Shown here piece after piece: positions 34,415-42,792 of a stretch of 64,000 nt of DNA. Source of the stretch: Candidatus Bathyarchaeota archaeon (GTDB lineage: Archaea; Thermoproteota; Bathyarchaeia; Bathyarchaeales; Bathycorpusculaceae); assembly GCA_026014745.1 (NCBI GenBank), contig JAOZHS010000001.1, forward strand, positions 682,001 through 746,000, read 5' to 3'. Position 1 is the stretch's first letter. Each line of letters starts with the position of its first letter. A program made the translations under genes and the position numbers. The notes under the pieces were generated by a model. It searched no databases, was not told the DNA's origin, and saw only the letters and a program-made list of their open reading frames with translations.

Positions 34415-35185
34415 TTAGTGGCCGTCTCGGAATCCGTTTAGCGGTAACTGAAGCGCCCAGTACAGCATGAAAACCGGGTAGAAGAGCGCGTATCGGTAGA
34501 GGTGGGAGTAAACGAGGCCGCATTGGAGGTCGCCTATGGCTTGTTCGAGACCGTTTTTGAGGTTCCAGTTGCTGGGCGGCTTACAGTGTAGACAATAAAT
34601 TCCCTTGCCCACCGCGACATGGTACCCCCGCTTCAAAATGTGCTCAACGATAAAGGCATCTTCGAAGGTATGTAGGTGCTCTGGAATCACGATGTCCTCG
34701 ACAGCTTTATGCAGAATTAGGGTGTCGTGCATTCCGCCTCGCAGATGGAAGCATTGACGCGCCACAATCGTTTGCAATGTCAAAGCCCATTTGCTTTTTA
34801 CGTTGGGCAAAATATCCACGTTTAGCCCCCAGACTGCGCCAACATCCTTTGTCATGTTTTGTTGTGCCTGCCTAAACCAGTCGTGGCTCAGCAGCACGTC
34901 GCTGTCTACAAACATGAACCATTCTGTGGAGACTCGGCGGATGCCTTCGGTGCGGGCTTTAGCTCGTGACCCATTCATTTGATGGAGTTGCACGTTGCCG
35001 TATTTGCGGTTGAAGCGTTCCAGAATTTCTATTGTGCGGTCGGTGGAGTAGCCGTCGATGACGATTAGGTTTTTGATTGGGACGTTTCGGTATACTGAGG
35101 CTAAGCAGTTGTTGAGTAGGTGTGCGCTGTTTTTGGTTAACAGCACTACGTCAATCTGTTGTGGGGATGTGGGGGCAAGCATCAC
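34415..35185 (-). CDS. Family 2 glycosyltransferase (paralogue A)
   Basis: The 256-residue protein has a GT-A fold: VVLLTKNSAHLLNNCLASVY, IDGYSTDRT (nucleotide-sugar Asp) and MFVDSDVLLS (DxD). A C-terminal hydrophobic helix (YALFYPVFMLYWALQ) anchors it to the membrane. It is closely similar to the next gene upstream and the two probably arose by duplication. Likely a role in surface glycan or lipid glycosylation. Confidence 0.82.
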   Translation of the reverse strand: MMLAPTSPQQIDVVLLTKNSAHLLNNCLASVYRNVPIKNLIVIDGYSTDRTIEILERFNRKYGNVQLHQMNGSRAKARTEGIRRVSTEWFMFVDSDVLLSHDWFRQAQQNMTKDVGAVWGLNVDILPNVKSKWALTLQTIVARQCFHLRGGMHDTLILHKAVEDIVIPEHLHTFEDAFIVEHILKRGYHVAVGKGIYCLHCKPPSNWNLKNGLEQAIGDLQCGLVYSHLYRYALFYPVFMLYWALQLPLNGFRDGH

Positions 35186-35237
35186 TTCGTATAAGTGGCG
35201 GGTCTGCTTAAAAACTAAACCCTGTATCTGTACCGTT

Positions 35238-35972
35238 TTAACTTAGCAGCATTTGATAAACTGAGTAAACCGTATAGAACCCATACGCCAACAGCAGGCG
35301 ACTAATGAGGCGGGGAGACCCAAACCTAAAAGACTCCACCATCAACCCCAAGCTCCCCTCCAAAGTCCAAACAACCTTTGGACGATAATGAATACAAAAC
35401 GGGTTATAGCACGCTACAACTTGGTAACCTTTGTTTTCAATGTGTTCTTTTATGAATGCGTCCTCAAAAACATGCAGATTATCAGGGATTTTGATGTCTT
35501 GGACAGTGGCGGTGCGTATCATAGTGTCGTGTGTTCCGCCGCGGACCTCAAAGATTTTGTGGGTAGTGGTTAAGAAGAGTTTTAGGGTTTTGGGGTTCTT
35601 TATAGTTGACCATACTTCGATGCCCCAGACAGCGCCCACCTTTGGCTTGATGTATGCTTGGGCTTTTTTGAACCAATCTCGGCAGAGCACCACGTCGCTG
35701 TCAACAAACACAAACCACTCGGTTTGGACGGCTTGGATGCCTTTTTGCCGCGCCGACCCCCGCGTGCCCTTATCAAAAAGCACCACAACATTGCCGTATT
35801 TTTGGTTAAACTCTTCAAGTATGGTTAGGGTGCGGTCTTTGCTGTAGCCATCCACGACGATGAGGCGGGCAACGGGGACGTTTTGGTAAACCGATGTGAG
35901 ACAGTCGAATAGCTTACGCTCACTATTTTTCGTAATCAGCACAACGTCCACAGCATCTGCCGTTTTGACCAT
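35238..35972 (-). CDS. Family 2 glycosyltransferase (paralogue B)
   Basis: The 244-residue protein shares motifs and order with its neighbour at 34.4 kb: VVLITKNSERKLFDCLTSVY, VDGYSKDRT, FVFVDSDVVLCRDW, a GGTHDTMIR block and HVFEDAFIKEHI. The gap is 52 bp, same strand, consistent with a tandem duplication followed by divergence. A C-terminal hydrophobic stretch (LLLAYGFYTVYSVYQML) suggests membrane association. Confidence 0.82.
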   Translation of the reverse strand: MVKTADAVDVVLITKNSERKLFDCLTSVYQNVPVARLIVVDGYSKDRTLTILEEFNQKYGNVVVLFDKGTRGSARQKGIQAVQTEWFVFVDSDVVLCRDWFKKAQAYIKPKVGAVWGIEVWSTIKNPKTLKLFLTTTHKIFEVRGGTHDTMIRTATVQDIKIPDNLHVFEDAFIKEHIENKGYQVVACYNPFCIHYRPKVVWTLEGSLGLMVESFRFGSPRLISRLLLAYGFYTVYSVYQMLLS

Positions 35973-36057
35973 TCGCTTGTGTCTCTGTTAACTTTTAATC
36001 TCTAGGTGGATGCAAATAGAGCTTATAAATCAACGCTTATGTTACGGAGAAACTCGC

Positions 36058-36729
36058 CTAGGAAACTGTGTTTGGCTGCTTGTTTACTAATAGCCGAACC
36101 GTCAACCCATACGTCGGCATCCTAAAAGACCAAAAAACTGCGCCCCCCAACGCAAAATCAAAAAACGCATCCACTACGAAAACCGCCCTCGGCAAACTTG
36201 TCGTTAAGATGTTGCGCCATTGTGCTGGTGTTTTGACGTTTATGTGGGTTGGGTCATAGTCTCTTGTTAAGGTGCGGATGGGTTTTTCCACTTTGCGGTT
36301 AGGCGTCGTGCAGATCACGGTGGTTTTGACAGCGTCAAACATTCCCTGTAGTGCTTTCTCTGGATTGGGCAGATGCTCTAAAACATCAAAACAGGTCACC
36401 AAATCAAACGTGTCCGCCGAGAAGGGGAGGTTGTTTTGGGCGTCGCAGACCAAGAATTCGCCGCATGTTTGCTGTTTGGCTTGTTTAGTTCCCCACGCCG
36501 AAATATCTGTACCGTACGTCTCATACCCTAACTCAGCCAACACCCCCGAAGTGTAGCCGAAAGCGCAGCCGACGTCAAGCGCCCGCTTCCCGTGCCCATC
36601 CAAAAGGTTTGTGCCTGAGGCTTTGGATGCCCACTGCAGAACCGCCAAAACATGCCGTCTAACCAGCGCCGCTTTGCGTTGGTAATTGCGGTTGTTAAAG
36701 TAGTCCTGCTCAAACGTCACATGGGTCAC
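36058..36729 (-). CDS. Class I SAM-dependent methyltransferase
   Basis: The 223-residue protein has SAM motif I ALDVGCAFGYTSGVL, motif II-type YGTDIS, the DLVTCFDVLEHLPNPE block and a TTPNRK strand, typical of small-molecule or sugar methyltransferases of the UbiG-like fold. It overlaps the AIR-synthase-like gene by 4 bp (ATGA type) and is upstream of the glycosyltransferases on the same strand; a glycan or lipid substrate is possible. Confidence 0.8.
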   Translation of the reverse strand: MTHVTFEQDYFNNRNYQRKAALVRRHVLAVLQWASKASGTNLLDGHGKRALDVGCAFGYTSGVLAELGYETYGTDISAWGTKQAKQQTCGEFLVCDAQNNLPFSADTFDLVTCFDVLEHLPNPEKALQGMFDAVKTTVICTTPNRKVEKPIRTLTRDYDPTHINVKTPAQWRNILTTSLPRAVFVVDAFFDFALGGAVFWSFRMPTYGLTVRLLVNKQPNTVS

Positions 36730-37733
36730 CGCGAAAGGGCTTTCCAGAGGTGGTCAGAAGCTGGTCGCGGCAGAATCTCCGCTGAATCGTCCTTATGCAC
36801 AAGAATCCGCTTGTTGGGGTTAGGCGTAAATTCGCCGATAACCTCCGCGTAAATCCGCTCCCCACAAAGCCGCTCCACAATGCAGTTGGCGGCGTCAGGT
36901 GCTGCAGCAATCAGCAACGCGCCTGAACTAATGAGCTGGAGCGGGTCAATTTCGTAAAAACGACAAATCTTTGCGGTTTCGGGTTCTACCGCGATTTTTT
37001 CTTCCCATACTCTTGCGCCAAGGTTTGCGGCGTCGGCGAGTTCGTTGATGCCGTTTAGGATGCCGCCCTCTGTGGGGTCATGCATTGCGTGGACGCCGCC
37101 TGCGCGGTATGCGGTTAGGGCGTCTTTGACAACGCTGATTTGGCTAAAGTAGCCCTTCGCCGTTTCGAGCATTTCGGGCGGGAAGACTTTGGAGAGTTGG
37201 CTGGTGCGGTCGCTTGCAAGAATGGCAGTGCCTTCAATTCCTGCGCTCTTAGTTAAAATCAGTTTATCGCCAGATTTTGCCCCCGCGGCGGTAACGTATT
37301 GTCCTTTCTCGGTTAAGCCCATTATGCAGCCGACCACGATGGGGTTAGCTATGCCTGGAGTGGTTTCGCAGTGTCCGCCCACGATGGCTATGCCTAACTC
37401 TTTGGCGGCAAGATGCATCTGGGTACTGATGGTTTCGATAATACTGCTGTCAACGCCCTCGGGCAGCATTATGCAGGAGAAGAAAAAAGCGGGTTCCACG
37501 CCGAAGGTGGCGATGTCGTTGGCGTTTACGTTGATGGCTTCCCAGCCGATGCGTTCCACTGCACCCGTAATGGGGTCCATGGAGACGATGGCGTTTTTGC
37601 TTCCAACATCAAGGACAGCTCCGTCCACGCCCGCGGTTGGGCCTAGCGTGACTTCGCTGCGGGCGGCGCCGAGGTTTTTGAAGACGACCTCTTTTAGAAT
37701 GTCTATTGGAATTTTTCCAGGCGGCAACTTCAT
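36726..37733 (-). CDS. AIR synthase-related (HypE/PurM-like) protein
   Basis: The 335-residue protein has the PurM fold: an N-terminal VDGAVLDVG strand, VNANDIATFGVEPAFFF, GGHCETTPG, and a C-terminal domain with MHDPTEGGILNGINEL, the signature of HypE-type ATP-binding proteins. Archaea carry such stand-alone members in addition to PurM, HypE and ThiL, and the reaction is unknown. ATG 37733 was chosen because AGAGGA lies 6 nt before it and it avoids overlap with the gene ending at 37769. Confidence 0.8.
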   Translation of the reverse strand: MKLPPGKIPIDILKEVVFKNLGAARSEVTLGPTAGVDGAVLDVGSKNAIVSMDPITGAVERIGWEAINVNANDIATFGVEPAFFFSCIMLPEGVDSSIIETISTQMHLAAKELGIAIVGGHCETTPGIANPIVVGCIMGLTEKGQYVTAAGAKSGDKLILTKSAGIEGTAILASDRTSQLSKVFPPEMLETAKGYFSQISVVKDALTAYRAGGVHAMHDPTEGGILNGINELADAANLGARVWEEKIAVEPETAKICRFYEIDPLQLISSGALLIAAAPDAANCIVERLCGERIYAEVIGEFTPNPNKRILVHKDDSAEILPRPASDHLWKALSR

Positions 37734-37768
37734 ACCTATTCCTCTGTTAGCGGATGCTTTTAAGTTAA

Positions 37769-38305
37769 TTATTTTGCTTGCATTCTCCACGATTTGGGGA
37801 GGCTCTTTCGCAACACTAACGCGATGGGGACTCCGATTGCTGCGCCAACAATCACTTGTGAGGCGTTGCCAGGAATCTCTGCAAACGCGGCTACACCCAG
37901 CCCTAACACAAAATATTCTACCAGTAAATAGCCCAGAATCATTTCTGCTCCCGCCACGGTGACTGCAAGTATATCTCGCCAGATCTGTCTTCGATTAGAG
38001 ATTACCCCTGCGATGGCTCCCTCTGCGCCTTTAATTATGAGGGTGAATGGAGCAAAGATGCCGTATCCGCTGATTATGTCTGCTAAAGCCGAGCCCACTC
38101 CGCCCGCGAAGCCGCCTACTATGGGTCCGAAGGTGAGGGCGCTTACGAAAATCATGATGTCGCCGACGTTTGTGTAGCCTCGTGTTGCGGGGTTTGGGAA
38201 CTGCAGTAGGAGGGTCGCTATGGTGACGAGGGCTGCCATAACACCTGAGAGGACGATTTGGATTACTGTTATCCTATTTCTACTGGATTGGTTGGATTCG
38301 GTCAT
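37769..38305 (-). CDS. ECF transporter S component (vitamin or precursor uptake)
   Basis: The 178-residue protein has five to six TMs and the S-component pattern: an AALVTIATLLLQFP helix, YTNVGDIMIFVSALTFGPIVGGFAGG, and FAPFTLIIKGAEGAIAG. Such proteins bind a vitamin or metal and dock to a shared energising module. No EcfT or ATPase gene is nearby, so it would depend on a module encoded elsewhere. The AIR-synthase-like gene follows 35 bp downstream, hinting at a link with thiamine or a nucleotide-derived cofactor. Confidence 0.78.
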   Translation of the reverse strand: MTESNQSSRNRITVIQIVLSGVMAALVTIATLLLQFPNPATRGYTNVGDIMIFVSALTFGPIVGGFAGGVGSALADIISGYGIFAPFTLIIKGAEGAIAGVISNRRQIWRDILAVTVAGAEMILGYLLVEYFVLGLGVAAFAEIPGNASQVIVGAAIGVPIALVLRKSLPKSWRMQAK

Positions 38306-38488
38306 GGCTTCACAGCGTTATAGTTCAAGCGGGTGTACTCTACCCAATCCCTTATAAAAACTTCTTTATTTACCTCCTATCCCCGCGACTCTAGAACAGA
38401 AATTGACGCCAAGAAACCTTTAAGTCCTTGTCGGTGGGGAAAATTCTAAATGTAAGTTTTCCCAACACAACTACTGTAAGTGAAATTT

Positions 38489-38890
38489 ATGAGTCTAAAA
38501 GAAGACCCCATTAAACTCCACAAAGACGCGAACGCTTTGATGGAAAACGGCAAAAACGCCGAAGCCCGCGACCTCTTTCTCAAAGTAGCCGACTTATACT
38601 ATAAAGGACAAAACTACTTTGGCTCCGCAGAAATGAGTTACAAAGCAGGAGAATGCAGCTTCCGCCTAAAGGAATACGAGAAAGCCGCAGAATACTTCTC
38701 CAAATCCGCTGAAGTCGCGTTAAGCAAGGGCTTTGACCGCTACGCCATCAGCGGCCTCGAACAAGCACGCGACAGCCAAAAAGCGTTGGGCAACAACAAA
38801 GAAGTCGAAGAACTCGACAAAAAAATCGCTGAACTTAACAAGAAAAATCAAGAACCCGAAGAAGAATCATCCTTCTCCGTCTTCTCCTAA
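38489..38890 (+). CDS. TPR-like helical repeat protein
   Basis: The 133-residue all-helical protein has tandem TPR-like units (ANALMENGKNAEARDLFLKV, SYKAGECSFRLKEYEKAAEY, AISGLEQARDSQKALGNNKE) and an acidic tail, like the alpha-SNAP/TPR scaffold proteins. It likely mediates protein contacts. ATG 38489 is chosen; an in-frame GTG lies at 38480. A hairpin terminator lies at its stop. Confidence 0.65.
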   Translation: MSLKEDPIKLHKDANALMENGKNAEARDLFLKVADLYYKGQNYFGSAEMSYKAGECSFRLKEYEKAAEYFSKSAEVALSKGFDRYAISGLEQARDSQKALGNNKEVEELDKKIAELNKKNQEPEEESSFSVFS

Positions 38891-38916
38891 ACCCTCTTTT
38901 TAGGGTTTTATCTTTT
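38889..38916. terminator. Bidirectional hairpin terminator between convergent genes
   Basis: AAACCCT (38889-38895) pairs with AGGGTTT (38902-38908), a 7-bp stem with a 6-nt loop, followed by TATCTTTTTT. It separates the + strand TPR gene from the minus-strand RecA-like gene that ends at 38917. Confidence 0.65.
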
Positions 38917-39693
38917 TTAGAGCATTCTGTAGCTTAATGTAACTGGCTCTTCTACAATACCCACGCCGAAGTCAACTAAGGTTTTAACTTCTGGAGTGAA
39001 TTCAGCGACGCCTAACATGTAGCTGGGATGCTTCTCAAGTTCCACCTCGCTGGTGTAGGGTGTTTTTGTGAATCTAAGAACGGTGTTTGCTTTTGCACTG
39101 GTTATCTCTTGTAGGATGCTGTCTCTTCGGTTGCTATCATGAGGCAGATAAGTTGCGATTACGATGACTTTTTGGCGTCGTGCAAAGGCTGCGAGGTAAC
39201 CCATGATTTGGCTGTAAACCGCTTTTGCTTCTTGGTCATCAACGTTATCATTTAAGAAGGGATTTACGATGTCAGAGATAACGACTAGTTTTGCATCGGA
39301 CGCTTCTACGGCTTCCTCTAACTCCTCCATTATCAGTGAAGTTAACCGATAGGCCGTGTATGCACGTGCAATCTTGATGTTGCTCAACGCGGCTTTTGCT
39401 TCTATTCGTTGTTGCCCAGCTGCTTCTAGGATGCTGGATAAGGCGGAGCTGCTTGCTGCGTCGATGAAGACGACTTTGTTATCTAAGCCGCCCTGCTGTT
39501 TTGGTAATTGTGCTCGGATGCAGAGTTGGGACACGAGCGAAGTAACAGTTTGGGTTCCATAGATTGCGGCGAAGTCGCCTGCTTTGAATCCTGGGAAAAG
39601 TCCATCTATGTCTGGAAGGTTGAAAGCTAACTTTGTTGCTGGAGTACTTTGGGTTGTTTGTGCCGTTGAGGTTTGGAAGATTAGTTGTTGCAT
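38917..39693 (-). CDS. RecA/RadA-superfamily protein with degenerate Walker A
   Basis: The 258-residue protein follows the RadA/RadB/KaiC-type core: DIDGLFPGFKAGDFAAIYG, then VVFIDAASSSALSSILEAA, a TSLIMEELEEAVEASDAKLV then VISDI (Walker B) and IVIATYLPHDSNRRDS. Where the P-loop GxxGxGKT should be it reads GTQTVTSLV (46-54), so the ATP-binding Lys is missing. I infer a non-catalytic RadB-like paralogue that may assist recombination or control. It is divergent from the DNA ligase gene across 175 bp that contain an inverted repeat. Confidence 0.72.
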   Translation of the reverse strand: MQQLIFQTSTAQTTQSTPATKLAFNLPDIDGLFPGFKAGDFAAIYGTQTVTSLVSQLCIRAQLPKQQGGLDNKVVFIDAASSSALSSILEAAGQQRIEAKAALSNIKIARAYTAYRLTSLIMEELEEAVEASDAKLVVISDIVNPFLNDNVDDQEAKAVYSQIMGYLAAFARRQKVIVIATYLPHDSNRRDSILQEITSAKANTVLRFTKTPYTSEVELEKHPSYMLGVAEFTPEVKTLVDFGVGIVEEPVTLSYRML

Positions 39694-39768
39694 GTTACTT
39701 CACTGACCGTCATTCGGCTGTTTTGCCTATTTAAAGCACCGCCGAACCAACATAACGCGCGGGGGGAG

Positions 39769-39797
39769 GGGTCAGTTAAAGTGAAACTGCCTGACCC
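39769..39797. promoter_or_regulatory. Inverted repeat between the RecA-like gene and DNA ligase
   Basis: GGGTCAG (39769-39775) and CTGACCC (39791-39797) form a perfect 7-bp inverted repeat with a 15-nt gap in the shared upstream region of the two divergent genes. It could be an operator for both. Confidence 0.4.
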
Positions 39798-39868
39798 ACC
39801 GTTGTAAACAATAATCGCTAAATATCCACCGGATCAATATCATTTTAGACACCTTCTCGGACCCAGCT

Positions 39869-41578
39869 ATGCCCACCTCTTTTAAATCCCTCAGTGAACT
39901 GATAGAAAAAATCGAAGCCACCAAAAAACGACTCGAAATCATAGCCTACACCGCAAACTACCTCCAAACCGTCGACGCAGACGAAATCCAAGCAGCCACA
40001 AACATGCTCATCGGACGCCCCTTCCCCCGCTACAGCCAAAAAACCCTCGACATCAGCTGGACAACCCTTAGCCACATTCTCGAAAGCGTCTGTGACTTCG
40101 ACTGGACAAGCTTCCGCGAAGCAATGGCACGTACAGGCGACATCGGTTCCGCAACCAAAGCCGTACTCGAACAAGGTAAACCCCGAAAACAGACCCAACT
40201 CACCCAAACAACCTTAACAATCACCGAAGTCCACCGCGCCTTCGAAGCCCTTGCCCAAACGGGTGGCGCGGGTTCCCGCACTAAAAAAGAGCGCCAACTC
40301 ACAGCGCTTCTAAGCCAAGCTACTCCTGTTGAGGCGAAGTATTTGGTGAAGATTTTTACGGGTGAAATGCGGACGGGGCTGCATGAGGGATTGCTTGAGC
40401 AGGCGGTGGCTGAAGCGTTTGAGGCGCCTCTGGCGAGGGTTCAGCATGCTGCGATGGTGCTTGGCGACATTGGCGAGGTTGCGGCTACCATAAAAACGCG
40501 GGGTGTGGTTGGGTTGGAGTCGGTTGGGTTTTGTGTTTTTCGTCCTGTGCAGTTGATGCTGGCGCAGACTGCAGAGTCAGTGACTGAAGCCTTAACTGAG
40601 CAGGGTGGTGCAGCGGCGTTTGAGTACAAGTACGATGGCGCGCGCGTACAAATTCACAAGCAGAAAGGGGACGTGTGCGTGTTTAGCCGTCGCTTAACTG
40701 ATGTGACCGAGAGCTTGCCCGAAGTGGTTGAAACCGTAAAACAAAACCTCCACGCACAATCCGCGATTGTGGAAGGCGAAGTCGTCGCATTAGACAAAGC
40801 GGGGTACCCTATCCCCTTCCAGCACCTCATGCGCCGCTTCAAACGCACCCGCAACGTAACCGACATGCAAACCCGCATCCCTCTCACACTCTACCTATTT
40901 GACATACTCTACCTAAACGGGGAAAGCCAAATCGCCAAAACCTACCTCAAACGACGTCAAATCCTCACCCAAACAGCAGGCGCCATCCCGTTGAGTGTGC
41001 AAATCGTCACCGACCAACCCTCTCATGCTGAAGGGTTTCTTCAAGAAGCCCTAAATTTGGGTCATGAGGGGTTGATGGCAAAAAAACTCGGCGGGTCTTA
41101 TACTCCGGGGCGGCGGGGGAAGCGTTGGCTCAAAATCAAGCCTGTGCTTGAGCCGCTTGACCTTGTTATTACGGCTGCTGAGTTTGGGTATGGTCGCCGC
41201 AAAGGCTGGCTATCAGACTACTACCTCGCCGCCCGTGATGCTCAGACTGGCAAATTTTGGGAGGTGGGCAAGACGTTTAAGGGGTTAACTGACTCAGAAA
41301 TAACCGACCTCACAGCGCGGCTAAAACGATCCGCAGTCGCCACGGAAGGTCACAGCGTTACTGTGTTGCCCCAAATTGTGGTTGAAGTGGCTTACAACGA
41401 GATTCAGCAGAGCCCCAAATACCCCAGCGGCATGGCACTCCGCTTCGCCCGCATCACCCGCATCCGCGACGATAAAGCCCCTGAGGAAGCGAGCACGTTG
41501 GGGCAGGTTAGGGAAATATATGATAGGCAGTTCCGCAATAAAGGCAAATACACTCAAGAGGTTGGTCACAGTGGATAA
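39869..41578 (+). CDS. lig: ATP-dependent DNA ligase
   Basis: The 569-residue protein has the archaeal ligase order: an N-terminal DNA-binding helical domain (1-220), adenylation domain with motif I EYKYDGARVQIHK (catalytic Lys254), motif IV-type EGLMAKKLGGSY, motif V KRWLKIKP, and an OB-fold C-terminus ending in a FARITRIRDDK block. It seals nicks in replication and repair. A TATA-like CTAAATATC lies near 39815. The E1-like gene overlaps its last 8 bp. Confidence 0.96.
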   Translation: MPTSFKSLSELIEKIEATKKRLEIIAYTANYLQTVDADEIQAATNMLIGRPFPRYSQKTLDISWTTLSHILESVCDFDWTSFREAMARTGDIGSATKAVLEQGKPRKQTQLTQTTLTITEVHRAFEALAQTGGAGSRTKKERQLTALLSQATPVEAKYLVKIFTGEMRTGLHEGLLEQAVAEAFEAPLARVQHAAMVLGDIGEVAATIKTRGVVGLESVGFCVFRPVQLMLAQTAESVTEALTEQGGAAAFEYKYDGARVQIHKQKGDVCVFSRRLTDVTESLPEVVETVKQNLHAQSAIVEGEVVALDKAGYPIPFQHLMRRFKRTRNVTDMQTRIPLTLYLFDILYLNGESQIAKTYLKRRQILTQTAGAIPLSVQIVTDQPSHAEGFLQEALNLGHEGLMAKKLGGSYTPGRRGKRWLKIKPVLEPLDLVITAAEFGYGRRKGWLSDYYLAARDAQTGKFWEVGKTFKGLTDSEITDLTARLKRSAVATEGHSVTVLPQIVVEVAYNEIQQSPKYPSGMALRFARITRIRDDKAPEEASTLGQVREIYDRQFRNKGKYTQEVGHSG

Positions 41579-42611
41579 AGCGGAACAGAAGCGGTTTGCT
41601 GAAACATTTTACAGTCGGCAGATCCTGCTAAATGAACTCGGCGTGGCGGGGCAACAAAAACTCGCCGCGTCGCGGGTTGCGGTGGTCGGTGTCGGCGGAC
41701 TCGGCAGCGTATCTTCTCTGTATCTTGCCTTAGCTGGGGTGGGTTATCTGCGGTTAATCGACCAAGACACCGTCGAAGCCCAAAATCTGCATCGCCAAAT
41801 CCTCTACACCCCCAACGACCTTCACTGCCCCAAAGCGGAAGCCGCGGCCAAGCACCTCGCCAAACAAAACCCCCTAATCCAAGTTGAAGCCCGCGCAGAG
41901 AATGTTAACGCCAGCAACGTAGAAGGACTCTTGGAGGGTGTTGATTGCGTGGTGGATGGTTTAGATAACATGGCTACCCGCTACCTTGTCAATCGTGCCT
42001 GCGTAAAACTTGGGGTGCCCTACGTGTTTGGTGCCGCTGTCGGTTTAGAGGGCAACCTTTCTGTGTTTGCTCCGCCTGATACTGGCTGCCTCGAATGCCT
42101 CCTGCCTAACCTATCTGATAATGACTTGCCCAATTGTAGCAGCCGAGGCGTAATAGGCGCCACACCAGGCATAATAGGTTCGATGTTGGCTATGGAGACC
42201 CTAAAGCTCCTCGCGGGCATCGGCACAACCCTAAAAGGCAAACTGTTAGTCTGCGACTTTAGCGACATGGACTTCACAGCCATTGATATCTCCAAAAACA
42301 AGCATTGCCCCACTTGCCACAACACTCTTTCCCCCGCTGTTGGTGGCGAGCGGTTAGTGTGGCTATGCGGCAAAGACACCGCCAACATCAACCCCCCAAC
42401 GCCCCTAAAACTCAGCCTCGACGAAGTCTACCCAAAAATAAGCGACCTGTTCACAGTGCGGTTAAAGTCTCAGTTGGCTTTGATGTTTAGCTACCAAGGG
42501 TGTGATGTGAGCCTCTTTAATGGCGGTCGCATGCTGCTCAAAGGCGTAACCGACGAAAAAACCGCCCTACAAGTTTACCGAGAAATTCTCCAAAAACTCG
42601 GTTATTCTTAG
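41571..42611 (+). CDS. E1-like ThiF/MoeB/HesA adenylating enzyme
   Basis: The 346-residue protein has the Rossmann P-loop VAVVGVGGLGSVSS, the RQILY block, DGLDNMATRYLVN, and a zinc site CLECLLP plus CPTCHN, as in MoeB/ThiF enzymes that adenylate the C-terminal Gly of ubiquitin-like proteins. A C-terminal domain (about 270-346) is extra. GTG 41571 is preferred over the long upstream start because a GAGG ribosome site precedes it and codons before it read in the ligase frame. It could serve SAMP-type conjugation, molybdopterin or thiolation; no ubiquitin-like gene is adjacent. Confidence 0.88.
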   Translation: MDKAEQKRFAETFYSRQILLNELGVAGQQKLAASRVAVVGVGGLGSVSSLYLALAGVGYLRLIDQDTVEAQNLHRQILYTPNDLHCPKAEAAAKHLAKQNPLIQVEARAENVNASNVEGLLEGVDCVVDGLDNMATRYLVNRACVKLGVPYVFGAAVGLEGNLSVFAPPDTGCLECLLPNLSDNDLPNCSSRGVIGATPGIIGSMLAMETLKLLAGIGTTLKGKLLVCDFSDMDFTAIDISKNKHCPTCHNTLSPAVGGERLVWLCGKDTANINPPTPLKLSLDEVYPKISDLFTVRLKSQLALMFSYQGCDVSLFNGGRMLLKGVTDEKTALQVYREILQKLGYS

Positions 42612-42657
42612 TTTGACCTGTCGGTGATTGCTATTTTTGCTCTGCTGCTTTCTTTTG

Positions 42658-42768
42658 TTTTCAACGGACCTATTTGTAGCCTATTTGGATCCTATTAGTG
42701 GTTCTATGCAGAAACCTAGGGGGGTAGGTCCGTATTGGCGCAAAACAAGCGCATTAGCTTGTTGAAAG
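42658..42768 (+). repeat. Dispersed repeat, copy 2
   Basis: A 111-bp element bounded by the inverted ends TTTCAAC (42659-42665) and GTTGAAA (42761-42767), with the 48 bases 42668-42715 identical to 1918-1965. It includes the three CCTATT units at 11-bp spacing. The GGGGGGTAGGTCCGTATTGG block at about 42720 matches the second half of the copy at 1.9 kb. It lies between the E1-like gene and a convergent DUF3795 gene. Confidence 0.85.
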
Positions 42769-42792
42769 CCAGTAGAAAACCCCGTACCTGTT

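Noticed and set aside
41376-41570. Long upstream extension of the E1-like frame
   Set aside because: It reads through the conserved DNA ligase C-terminus in another frame and gives low-complexity Ala/Pro/Ser sequence.
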